This document shows, in pieces, positions 23,700 to 31,837 of a DNA stretch of 33,122 nt; within the stretch, counting starts at the first letter, position 1, and the number at the start of each line of letters is the position of its first letter. The notes beneath the pieces are model-generated. The model saw only the letters and a program-made list of their open reading frames with translations, had not been told where the DNA came from and did not search any database. The translations under genes and the position numbers were made by a program. The stretch spans positions 1 through 33,122 of the forward strand of contig JASHOD010000113.1 of the NCBI GenBank assembly GCA_030041295.1, given 5' to 3'. This stretch comes from Nitrososphaerales archaeon. Lineage in GTDB: Archaea; Thermoproteota; Nitrososphaeria; Nitrososphaerales; CADDZS01.

Positions 23700-26110
23700 T
23701 GCAAGATCTTAGCCTCAAACGAAGGAAAAAAATCATTATCCTCTCGATTATTCTAGTTGCTTTGATCACCGTTCCGGCTACAGTAGTTTGCGCAACCGTG
23801 TACGTTTTCGATTATTCTGGCGTAACATCTACAGTTCAATCTCCATCTGTAGCGCTTGAAGCTGGGACTGCTGGCTCGTCTACGATTTCATCGGTTGCGG
23901 CTGATGCGGCAACAATTACGGCAACAGCAGGAGTAAAATTCTACGAGTTTCAAAACGCTCCTGTTACGGGTTGTACCTCTCCTTGTCTTACAACAGACAC
24001 TCAGCTTACGCAACCGAACACTGTCGGAACATTGGGGTTAGACGGAACTCCAGAGACCGGCACTTGGTCATCAGGTACTTCATTCACAATTTCCTCAATT
24101 ACAACAACCGATTCTCAAGATGTGATAGTCCTCTGGATTGTAACCTACAAGTCGGGTTCTAGCATTACTGTAAGCTCGGTTTCTGACTCTGCTAGCGATG
24201 TGACCTGGCAGACGTCTGCAAGGCAGTCTATTGTAGCATGCTCAAGTACTACCGAGACGACGCAAACAGAATGGTACGGGATCACGACTACAGCGCTTTC
24301 TTCAGATACCATTACAGTGACGTTGAGCGGAACTCCAACTGCCGCATCGGGAGAAGACATCGCAATTTCTGGAGCAAACACTGCACAACCGTTCGATACT
24401 GCGTCTTTGCCGCAGACTGCTACCGCCGCATGCACATCCACGAAAGCGACTCCCGAAACCTCAAGCACCGCTGTTTCAACAAATAATGCTAACGATTTTG
24501 TCTTCGCCTCGTTTGGTTCCGATACCGCCGTGACAGAGACAGCCGGGAAGATAGGAAGTACTACTACAACTTTGGAAGGGACCATTTCTGGTAGTGGTGA
24601 CTCGCTTGCCGTTGAGTATTTGATAACCTCATCAAAATTGTCTTCTACTTCGTGCGCGTTTGGCACTACTACTACTTATTGGGGCGTACTTTGTGACGCA
24701 ATTGTACAAGCAAGCGGATCCTTTTCTCTTCCTGCAAGTTCCTCTATGTATCTTTGGAGCCCGGAATACTCGTCTACGACCTCTACATCGATCTACTCAA
24801 GCACTGGATCATTCACATTATACAATACTCTTCCAACACCCTCTGTTGACGGAAGTCCAGAAAGTGGGACTTGGTCTTCCGGTACCTCATTTACAATTAC
24901 GAGCGTGACCACAAGCGGAACTTCGGACGTCATCATTCTCTCAATTCAGACTTACAAATCCGGCTCAAGCATTACTGTAAGTTCGGTCTCAGACTCTGCG
25001 AGTGAAGTGAGTTGGGCTAGTAGCGCAAGAAATTCATTCGCTTCTTGTTCTGGGGCAGATGAGACTACGCATACTGAGTGGTATGGGACAACTACCACCG
25101 CTCTCTCATCAGACACTATTACAATCGATTTGAGCGGCACCCCCACTGAGGCTTCTGGGATTGAAGTAACCGTCTCGGGAGTTAATATTGCTGCTCCGTT
25201 TGACACAAATAGCGGACTCCCGGATACCGCGGTGCAGGGTAGTGGGACCTGTTCAGGTACGTCGTCATCACCAACCGTCTCGAGTGTTTCAACCAGTCAG
25301 GCATCAGATTTGGTCGTCGCAATTTTTGGTTCTCATACGTCAGTAACTCAAACTGCCGGCTCCATAGGGGGCACTACAGGAACTTTAGCTAAAGCCGTTG
25401 CAGGAACAGGATACAGCAATGCCGTTGAATACAGGGCTGTTACGTCGACGCAATCCTCTATATCTTGTGCTTTTGGAACTTCGACGACGTATTGGGGAGT
25501 CTTATGCGATGCTATTGCGGCAGATCCTATTACCGTTACTGTTTCGCTCTATACAACCAATTCTGCGGGTACGGTTCAATCCACTCTCGCAAGTAGTGTT
25601 AACATGAATCTCGCCAACACAGGCAGCGCTACTTTAACAATCACAAGCTCGTCGGGATCTGTCCCCGCTTCGGGTTATGTAGAGCTTCAAGTTTCAACTC
25701 CGTCCTCTGCTGGAATTACCGTCCTCTGGGGAAGCGGTACACCTACCACATTCAATACTCCCGATACCTACAATTACATATTGGCAATCAATAATCCTAC
25801 TTCGTCCTCGTATTCGATTAACTTTGGGGTCGCGAGTTCATCCAATCTCGGAAGATTGACCAGCGGTTCAATTTCTTTCCTAAATCCCTCTAGCACTCAG
25901 ATCACGATTTCAAGTGGTTCGATCACTCAAAGCACCGGCCCTACGGCCACACTTTCTGCTTCTAGTACCGCAGATATTGAAATTGTCGTTGATTCAAATA
26001 TCCTACCAACCTCAACAAACACCCCCTCAACTGTAGTTCTTTCGCTGAAACTTCAAGCCTCTTCTTCTTCGTCGTACGCCCAATATACACTCAGTTTAAC
26101 GATAAATTAG
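23699..26110 (+). CDS. Large exported repeat protein of the filament operon
   Basis: An 803-residue exported protein. The N-terminus (KRRKKIIILSIILVALITVPATVV, then VYVFDYSGVTSTVQSPSVAL) matches the signal and mature start of the subunits, so it may enter the same filament. Two tandem copies of a roughly 220-residue Ser/Thr-rich module follow, about residues 114-337 and 383-607, each with GTWSSGTSFTI, a YKSGSSITVSSVSDSAS block, TEWYG, SSDTITxxLSGTPT and a CAFGT-TYWGVLCDA end. A beta-rich C-terminal region (607-803) ends the protein. The likely role is an adhesin, tip or wall anchor. The ATG at 23699 overlaps the previous stop. A GTG at 23690 is possible but overlaps more. Confidence 0.72.
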   Translation: MQDLSLKRRKKIIILSIILVALITVPATVVCATVYVFDYSGVTSTVQSPSVALEAGTAGSSTISSVAADAATITATAGVKFYEFQNAPVTGCTSPCLTTDTQLTQPNTVGTLGLDGTPETGTWSSGTSFTISSITTTDSQDVIVLWIVTYKSGSSITVSSVSDSASDVTWQTSARQSIVACSSTTETTQTEWYGITTTALSSDTITVTLSGTPTAASGEDIAISGANTAQPFDTASLPQTATAACTSTKATPETSSTAVSTNNANDFVFASFGSDTAVTETAGKIGSTTTTLEGTISGSGDSLAVEYLITSSKLSSTSCAFGTTTTYWGVLCDAIVQASGSFSLPASSSMYLWSPEYSSTTSTSIYSSTGSFTLYNTLPTPSVDGSPESGTWSSGTSFTITSVTTSGTSDVIILSIQTYKSGSSITVSSVSDSASEVSWASSARNSFASCSGADETTHTEWYGTTTTALSSDTITIDLSGTPTEASGIEVTVSGVNIAAPFDTNSGLPDTAVQGSGTCSGTSSSPTVSSVSTSQASDLVVAIFGSHTSVTQTAGSIGGTTGTLAKAVAGTGYSNAVEYRAVTSTQSSISCAFGTSTTYWGVLCDAIAADPITVTVSLYTTNSAGTVQSTLASSVNMNLANTGSATLTITSSSGSVPASGYVELQVSTPSSAGITVLWGSGTPTTFNTPDTYNYILAINNPTSSSYSINFGVASSSNLGRLTSGSISFLNPSSTQITISSGSITQSTGPTATLSASSTADIEIVVDSNILPTSTNTPSTVVLSLKLQASSSSSYAQYTLSLTIN
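24029..25519 (+). repeat. Tandem protein-coding duplication in the large exported protein
   Basis: Two copies, about 24038-24709 and 24845-25519, encode the roughly 220-residue modules described for the large protein. They are diverged at many positions but colinear, with best-kept segments around the SSGTSFTI and SVSDSAS blocks, the TEWYG block and the TYWGVLCDA end. About 135 bp of different sequence separates them. This indicates an old internal duplication. Confidence 0.75.
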
Positions 26111-26126
26111 CGAATTGATTGCGAGT

Positions 26127-26705
26127 ATGAACAAGAAGGCAAAAACACTGTTCAAATGCCTTGAGTATGCTCTAACAGCTGGATTAACACTTTTGGTTGC
26201 ATATTCAGGAATAGCCTTAGCTTCTGGATCCGCTCCATTTTATGTTGTGAGCGACTATCCGAGCAGCATGTCCCCAACAATGAATTATGCTACGGTTGGA
26301 GTAACTTATCATACTTCATTTCAAAGTCTGAAGGTTGGAGACATCATTGTCTTCCACGATCCTAATGATTATTCAAAGACAATTGTTCACAGAATCGTGG
26401 CCATTGTCGGTTGCAGTAATGGAGACGTTTGCTTGATGACAAAGGGAGATAACAATGCGACTAATCCGACCCGGGATCCTTGGAATGTGACGCAAACAGA
26501 TTACATCGGTCAGGTAATATTAATCGTTCCAGATGTCGGCTATCTATCGCCTGCTCTTTGGGGATTCGAAGGAGTAACAGTTGTCCTGCCAATTGTCTTT
26601 GTGATGCTACTGATCGGCTTTATTTCCTATGCGAAGGAACAAAAGAAAAGCCCGCAATCCGAAAAGAAAATTGCGCCTAGGGTCCCAACCGCAGAAAACC
26701 ACTGA
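26127..26705 (+). CDS. Archaeal/ER-type signal peptidase I (SipW-like)
   Basis: A 192-residue membrane signal peptidase. The catalytic serine is in SSMSPTM, the histidine in KTIVHRIVAI replaces the bacterial lysine as in SipW and ER peptidases, and the aspartate is in MTKGDNN. Hydrophobic helices lie at the N-terminus (after about 15 residues) and near the C-terminus (VVLPIVFVMLLIGFISYA), so the active site faces outside. The TTG at 26115 in frame is an alternative start; I chose the ATG at 26127. The gene begins within 17 bp of the large exported protein's stop codon. That placement strongly suggests it matures the products of this operon, as SipW does for TasA. Confidence 0.9.
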   Translation: MNKKAKTLFKCLEYALTAGLTLLVAYSGIALASGSAPFYVVSDYPSSMSPTMNYATVGVTYHTSFQSLKVGDIIVFHDPNDYSKTIVHRIVAIVGCSNGDVCLMTKGDNNATNPTRDPWNVTQTDYIGQVILIVPDVGYLSPALWGFEGVTVVLPIVFVMLLIGFISYAKEQKKSPQSEKKIAPRVPTAENH

Positions 26706-26731
26706 ATACTAACTACCTTGAGAGTTTCAGA

Positions 26732-29026
26732 CTAACTATTAGACGCTGTGCTGGTATTATCTGACTGTTTCGAAGAAACCGGGACAACCTTCTTCACGTC
26801 GATTGCGCCAAGTAGTTTTGCATTAGTCACTAATGACGGATTATATTCAGAAGACATGGCATTGCTAACTGAAGCGGCGTCAGGGAGAGACGATTGACCA
26901 GATCCGCCAGAACCGTTATCGGAAGTTTTTTGATTTGACTTGTCGGTTTTACCGTCATCCTTCCTGACGTAAGGAGCTACTGGAGGAGATGGCTTGTTCA
27001 TCATATTTGCTAGCCAACCTGTGAACATCAAACTTCCCACATCCTGCCCATTTCCACCGCCACCACCTACTACCACGGTCTCAGGAACAAGACGCGTACT
27101 CGAACTCTTGATCTCATCGAGAGATTTGATTAGCGCGATCTTATCTCCTCCGAGTACATCAGCTTGTGCATGATAGGCATCCGCTTGGGCCTCCCCAACC
27201 TTGCGTATCGCTGCCGCTTCACCGTCCGCCAAATTCTTTTGATAATCCCGCAGTCCTTCTGATTGTCGTCGAACTGCTTCTGCCTTGTTTCGCTCGATAT
27301 CTATCTGCAAGATTGCGTTCACAACCTGGGGTTGCATGTTTGCTCTCGCCGTCTGTTCTTGGACTGCAATCCTTTGCTGTTCTGCTTTCGCCTGTTCTTG
27401 GAATTGACTTTGCTGCTGGAGTGCAATTTGTTTCAAGTTTTGAGTATTAAGGAGGGCCTCTCCTTGGGCGTCAGATGGACGAATGAATGATATCAAAAGT
27501 GCTTGAGCTTCAACATGATACAGTCCAAAGTTCTCTCTGGCGTTTTCAAAAACGTATTTCTGAAGATCTGTCCTAGTTTGGAAAAAGTTTAGGGCTTCCT
27601 TGTCGCCGGCATCGTTTCTGAAAGAGGAATCAATCAATGGGTGAACTATTTGCTGAATCAAGTTGAAGACCGTTCCAAATCTAGCTATTACAAACGCCGC
27701 GTTCTCCTGTCTGATTCTAATTACCATTCTGACTCCCACTTCGAGTTGAAAGCCGTCTTTAGTGATCACTTCCAGTTGACTGAAATTGAAATAAGAGACC
27801 CCCTTTGTACTAAGATCAGTTGTGTAGGGGTATTCGGAGACATTACCAGTAGTATCCGCGGCCGTTGTACGCGTCTTCGTTGTTGAAGCTGGTCCAGCTA
27901 CGGTGGGCGCATTAATCCGACTAGAATCTGCCCAATCAATCATAATGGCACTTGTAGGAACGGCGTAGGCAGTGTATGCGACCGTATTCAGATTATAAGT
28001 CCCTGGTGCAAGTGGAGTCTCGTAAATTCCCCTCTCGGTCATATCACTTATGAGTACAGTTTCTACATCGGAACTGATCTTTTCGTCTGGATTTGGCCCG
28101 ACCACTTGGACCTGAACACCTCCTGATTCAGACCCCACCAGTTTTCGTCCCGTTTTCTCGTTAAAAGAGGGAACTGGAACTGGAGTGATTCCGGATCTAT
28201 GGAGCTCAGGTCCAACATTGGATCTCAGAACTGCGACAAACCCTGGCTCGACTTCATACTTTGGTACGACTGACACTTTGAAAAGTAGATCATTGATGAA
28301 ATACTTGCCAGGTTGGAGAGTGTCAAGTTGCGGACCCCTGTAACCTCCGCTATCTATGAAAGCCTGAGCATCCTGAAAGTGCTTGTGGCCTTTGGCTTTA
28401 GGAAATTTGTCGTTGGGGGCATCGGTGCATTGAGGAGCGATGACGTAGTTAGGCGGCAGCGGGATTCCATCCTGGGCTGTAACAATACCTGTTGCGTTTG
28501 CATCAATGACCACTGCGGATTTAATTCCCACTCTAAAGAGAAGTGGGTTAATTCTGTAACTTCCAGGAGTAAGAACTGCTACCTGCTGCCCTTTCTTTCC
28601 GTGGTTTGCTAGAAAAGATTCACCATCTTGAAACCTGTTGCAATCCACTTCATCTCCCGTGAATCTTCCGGGTAGAAGGGGTTCACCATCTATTGCCTCG
28701 ACTGTTCCAACCTGATCCGGGCCGATTTCGGTAATTGCAAATTTGTGAGCCGACCAAAACATAGGAAAACGCCAATAGAGACCTGGTTGTAGTGTTCCAG
28801 CTTGTATGCCTATTTGGGAATGCCTTGCGATAATCTGCCCCGGCGGCATTCTTTGCCCGCCGAATTTTTTTGTCAGGACGCCAACTTGATTTGCTTTAAT
28901 TAAGAAGAGGCCGCGGCCAAGTACAACATAAATTATTATTAGAGCAATAATCACTACAGCAATAAGTTCCTCTGTACTTAGGGAGCTCAAAGCTAATCCT
29001 ACATTTGCCGCATGAATGTTGATCAT
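26732..29026 (-). CDS. Membrane-anchored SPFH protein with vault-like repeats
   Basis: A 764-residue protein. A hydrophobic anchor (about 20-43) is followed by four related beta segments with the pattern LxPGxYxxNxxxFxV: about 79-97, 151-169, 237-255 and 339-357. Then comes an SPFH/band-7 domain (about 405-520, with SQLEVITKDGFQLEVGVRMVIRIR), a long coiled-coil rich in Gln/Glu/Ala (about 525-625) and a low-complexity Gly/Ser tail. The order of beta repeats, SPFH-like domain, then coiled coil parallels major vault protein and some flotillin relatives. The probable role is a membrane-bound scaffold or microdomain organiser. Its 3' end lies 26 bp from the convergent signal peptidase gene. The start is ATG at 29026. 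Confidence 0.82.
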   Translation of the reverse strand: MINIHAANVGLALSSLSTEELIAVVIIALIIIYVVLGRGLFLIKANQVGVLTKKFGGQRMPPGQIIARHSQIGIQAGTLQPGLYWRFPMFWSAHKFAITEIGPDQVGTVEAIDGEPLLPGRFTGDEVDCNRFQDGESFLANHGKKGQQVAVLTPGSYRINPLLFRVGIKSAVVIDANATGIVTAQDGIPLPPNYVIAPQCTDAPNDKFPKAKGHKHFQDAQAFIDSGGYRGPQLDTLQPGKYFINDLLFKVSVVPKYEVEPGFVAVLRSNVGPELHRSGITPVPVPSFNEKTGRKLVGSESGGVQVQVVGPNPDEKISSDVETVLISDMTERGIYETPLAPGTYNLNTVAYTAYAVPTSAIMIDWADSSRINAPTVAGPASTTKTRTTAADTTGNVSEYPYTTDLSTKGVSYFNFSQLEVITKDGFQLEVGVRMVIRIRQENAAFVIARFGTVFNLIQQIVHPLIDSSFRNDAGDKEALNFFQTRTDLQKYVFENARENFGLYHVEAQALLISFIRPSDAQGEALLNTQNLKQIALQQQSQFQEQAKAEQQRIAVQEQTARANMQPQVVNAILQIDIERNKAEAVRRQSEGLRDYQKNLADGEAAAIRKVGEAQADAYHAQADVLGGDKIALIKSLDEIKSSSTRLVPETVVVGGGGGNGQDVGSLMFTGWLANMMNKPSPPVAPYVRKDDGKTDKSNQKTSDNGSGGSGQSSLPDAASVSNAMSSEYNPSLVTNAKLLGAIDVKKVVPVSSKQSDNTSTASNS

Positions 29027-29511
29027 TATCTCATATTCTCCCGGATTGTTCTAGTCCAATCTCATGGGAGGGTCAGTTTAGATATTTAAGTCAGAGGAAC
29101 AGAATTAAATGAGACTGTTCACTTGTTGAACGACTTTCGGCATTCAAGAATTTTCTGGTCGGTTCAACGATTGTAAAATTAATTGCGGATCCCAATGTGG
29201 GACACAGTTGTGCTCTTCTTTTGATTTCATCTTGGCACTGAGAGACCAATGCTCTTGAGCCTCCAGCATATTGGAGAGCCTCGGTCTAATTTTGTGAAAT
29301 ACCAGTGCTTTGGTTTGTTCCCGCAGCGTTCTGGTAAAAATCACTTGACTCTGCGGAACTAATAACGAGAAGTACGACAACAAAGATGCCTACGTACCTC
29401 GCTGATACTCTTTTCATATTCAATCCAAGCTCGATTATCCCACGGAATTTTACTGTTTCGATTCTCGGACTATCTCAAGAATCTTGAACTAAATTGCAAG
29501 AGTTATTCCCC
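29027..29511. other. Gap between SPFH gene and glycosyltransferase gene
   Basis: About 485 bp. It contains the interrupted exported ORF listed separately (29091-29417, minus). AT-rich sequence at 29075-29085 on the minus strand (taaatatc) would serve the SPFH gene promoter. A second frame of 79 codons (29144-29383, minus) is judged spurious. Confidence 0.3.
29091..29417 (-). pseudogene. Small exported ORF interrupted by one in-frame TAG
   Basis: From the ATG at 29417 the frame gives 43 residues beginning MKRVSARYVGIFVVVLLV, a clear signal peptide or anchor, followed by a short polar stretch. It then meets a TAG (29288-29286) and continues open for 64 more codons to TGA at 29091-29093; two cysteines lie in the second part. 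It could be a pseudogene with one nonsense mutation, a true 43-residue peptide, or read-through at TAG. The evidence is the signal-like start and the open second half, which is only mildly unlikely by chance. No function is known. Confidence 0.4.
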
Positions 29512-30903
29512 CTAGTTTACTTGGATTCTTTTTTTCATCGACGAACCCTTTGCAAAAGGCATTGCAACAAGTTGCGTGGATGAATATCTATGCGGAAAGA
29601 ACAGGCCATCGATGATTAGAAACTTGCCTATCCAGAATGACCTTAAGACAGCTAGGAATTGAATCGGAGACTCCCATATCGCACCAAACTGCGCTACATG
29701 CGGTAGTGTGATTCCAAGGAATCTGAGAGGCGAAGAAAAACCCCATACAATTACGAGAGCATTTACAATATCAAAGGCAAGAAACTCCGGATAGTATCTA
29801 ACTATCGGCATCAAAACGAAAAAGGGGAGTAGTATCAGATTCATCTGAGGCGTGCACACATATGTGCTAAACAGGAACGCGAATGTGAACATCCAGCTCA
29901 TAGTCAGGACAAAATGAGCCCGATCAAGATCAGAGGACACGGCAGCTCTGTATCTTCTGAGTCCAACAAACGAAATAAGACCGCATAGGGTGATGAACAT
30001 GACCGGAAAAATGACATGCCTTAGCGGATTCAAATTCGTCATAAAGGCAAGCATCCAAGATCCTTCAATGTACCAATTGTAGTTATAACTCAAAAAATTG
30101 GAAATGAAGCTCGTATTTGGAAACATGAATGGATAGTTTATGATGATCCCATTAGAATCGTACTGGGTTGTTAGATAAGAATGAGGAAAGCTATTTAGTA
30201 CTATCAGAATGCCGTAGATAGCACCAATGGATATAGCAATTCCTAGGAGAAACTGAAACACTTCGCGCCAACTCCTTGTACCAAAGAGTATTCCAAGAGC
30301 AGGAATTGCAGTAACCAAGTTTGCTGCGGCCGAAACCCCGATGAGGAGGCCGCTGGAGAATCTACCACCTTGCAAGAATTTTCTTATTGCAAAAGTCGCG
30401 AGCCAAACTCCTATGATGTACCAGTTAAGTAAAAGCATGAAAATAAAAGACGGCGTGGCAACTAGGAAGAGCGTAGTTCGCTTGTGCTTTTGTCTTACAC
30501 CGAGGATATCAGCAATTTTTAGCGTATCCGAAATCAGTAGGGCGGTTGGGATAAGCAGCAGAATTGTTGTATAACCATAATAATTCGTGATGAAAGATTG
30601 GTAGGGCCAAAGGAAGAATACTTTTGTGAGTAAACCCATTGACCACATGAAAAACCCGGTTAGGACGGGATATTCAACAAAGACATTGACGTATGGAATG
30701 CCAAGATAACAATGCGGAATGGAATAAAGAGGCGATGGACAAAACCTACTTGGAAAAACGACGTCTAGGTCGCTATATATCATACCGCCTGCGTACGGGA
30801 GGTGCTCCCAGACTCCCCACAAGAAGAATATCGCAACCAATACGTCAAAGTAGGCGGCAGTGTGACGAATAACGTGTTCACGCAAAGTACTCGAAATAGT
30901 CAA
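29512..30903 (-). CDS. GT-C-type membrane glycosyltransferase (GT87/mannosyltransferase-like)
   Basis: A 463-residue polytopic protein with about ten hydrophobic spans. The first extracytoplasmic loop has YSDLDVVFPSRF, then GIPYVNVFVEYPVLTGFF, matching the D-containing loop and the 'EYP' motif of GT-C enzymes that use polyprenyl-phosphate sugar donors (GT87, PimE-like). It would glycosylate lipids or surface proteins outside the membrane. Surface targets could include the secreted, sequon-bearing proteins in this window, but no operon links them. The ATG at 30903 was chosen as the first Met with a TM-consistent N-terminus. It stands alone on the minus strand, divergent from the PadR gene. Confidence 0.65.
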   Translation of the reverse strand: MTISSTLREHVIRHTAAYFDVLVAIFFLWGVWEHLPYAGGMIYSDLDVVFPSRFCPSPLYSIPHCYLGIPYVNVFVEYPVLTGFFMWSMGLLTKVFFLWPYQSFITNYYGYTTILLLIPTALLISDTLKIADILGVRQKHKRTTLFLVATPSFIFMLLLNWYIIGVWLATFAIRKFLQGGRFSSGLLIGVSAAANLVTAIPALGILFGTRSWREVFQFLLGIAISIGAIYGILIVLNSFPHSYLTTQYDSNGIIINYPFMFPNTSFISNFLSYNYNWYIEGSWMLAFMTNLNPLRHVIFPVMFITLCGLISFVGLRRYRAAVSSDLDRAHFVLTMSWMFTFAFLFSTYVCTPQMNLILLPFFVLMPIVRYYPEFLAFDIVNALVIVWGFSSPLRFLGITLPHVAQFGAIWESPIQFLAVLRSFWIGKFLIIDGLFFPHRYSSTQLVAMPFAKGSSMKKRIQVN

Positions 30904-31068
30904 TAAAAGCCGCCTCGCTCTGCGTTTCGACTAACTTCTTGAACTGAGTATTTCAAGCATGTTAAGACTGGCTATTCTGTGGCTAGTGAGAAGGAATCCT
31001 TTCTTTAACAGCGAATTCGGGCTAATTTAGCGTCCGAAGACTTGCGCCAGGAATTTACAGAACACGAG

Positions 31069-31088
31069 CTATATCGGATACGATATAG
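31069..31088. promoter_or_regulatory. Inverted repeat at PadR operon promoter
   Basis: CTATATCG-GATA-CGATATAG has perfect 8-bp arms with a 4-nt centre and abuts the TATA-like box at 31087-31097. It is a strong candidate operator for the PadR repressor encoded just downstream. Confidence 0.6.
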
Positions 31089-31097
31089 ATATATATT
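31087..31097 (+). promoter_or_regulatory. TATA box of PadR-ABC operon
   Basis: The sequence agatatatatt is a TATA-like box adjoining the inverted repeat. It predicts a transcript start at about 31117, before the TTG starts at 31135 and 31144. Confidence 0.5.
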
Positions 31098-31134
31098 CTC
31101 TTTTCTAATTTCTCCCTAGGTTAACTTTACCGAG

Positions 31135-31779
31135 TTGGTTGCGTTGTCAAAGCAACGGGAGAATGTTCCTATCGCAAACAGGAAGTCAAAGGGCGCTTGG
31201 GATCATTTCCTTCAACGACCACAAGGTGCCCCAAGGGGTCTTTTGCAATTCTACATTCTGCACCGAATCTCGCTCGGCCCAACTTTCGGTTACGAAATTT
31301 CTCAGGATATCGAAGACAAGACAGAAGGAGCCTGGAGGCCAGCGCCCGGTTCAATCTATCCAATGCTGAAGAAACTACTTGATGAAGGCTTGATACGCGC
31401 AAGCTCAAAGACGAAGGCTACTTCCGAGACATCACAGAGAATCTATGAAATCACGTCTGAAGGCTTGCGGTGTCTGCAAAAGGGAAAGAAGATGTTCGCC
31501 AGTCTCGGTCAAAGATGGACTGCGATGCGCAGGATTTTCATGGATCTGATGGATCCATTACAGGTATCAAATTTCTTCGTGGAGGGCTCGAAGGATCAAT
31601 TCAGAACGTCCCAGGAGCTAATTGATTCAAAGATATCAAAACTGTCCCGTGCAGACGCTGAGTACACTTTAAGAGAATACGCTCTCAATCTTGAAAGACA
31701 GTTGAGCTGGACCAAGAGCAGACTGGAGCAGTTTGATAAGAAGCTACCAACTTTAGATACTGTGAAACAAGTTCGATAG
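31135..31779 (+). CDS. PadR-family transcriptional repressor
   Basis: A 214-residue regulator. The winged helix lies at about residues 33-115: RGLLQFYILHRISLGPTFGYEIS, then TEGAWRPAPGSIYPMLKKLLDEGLI (the PadR signature) and RIYEITSEGL. The C-terminal half is helical and mediates dimerisation and effector binding in PadR proteins. It should bind the palindrome at 31069-31088 and repress its own operon until a drug or lipid binds. The TTG at 31135 is used; a second TTG at 31144 is possible. It is followed by the ABC ATPase after 58 bp, the usual PadR-exporter arrangement. Confidence 0.92.
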   Translation: MVALSKQRENVPIANRKSKGAWDHFLQRPQGAPRGLLQFYILHRISLGPTFGYEISQDIEDKTEGAWRPAPGSIYPMLKKLLDEGLIRASSKTKATSETSQRIYEITSEGLRCLQKGKKMFASLGQRWTAMRRIFMDLMDPLQVSNFFVEGSKDQFRTSQELIDSKISKLSRADAEYTLREYALNLERQLSWTKSRLEQFDKKLPTLDTVKQVR

Positions 31780-31837
31780 GTAAATTTTTGGTTAATTGAT
31801 AGAAAAGAAGAATAAAGAAGAAGAGAGGAGATAAGAA

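Noticed and set aside
24145..24666. 173-codon minus-strand ORF inside the large exported protein gene
   Set aside because: Antisense of a Ser/Thr-rich repeat, a well-known source of long false frames. A similar frame (24952-25206) arises from the second repeat copy.
29144..29383. 79-codon minus-strand ORF
   Set aside because: It runs in a different frame from the signal-peptide ORF at 29417, lacks signal or domain features, and is explained as chance openness of the same DNA.
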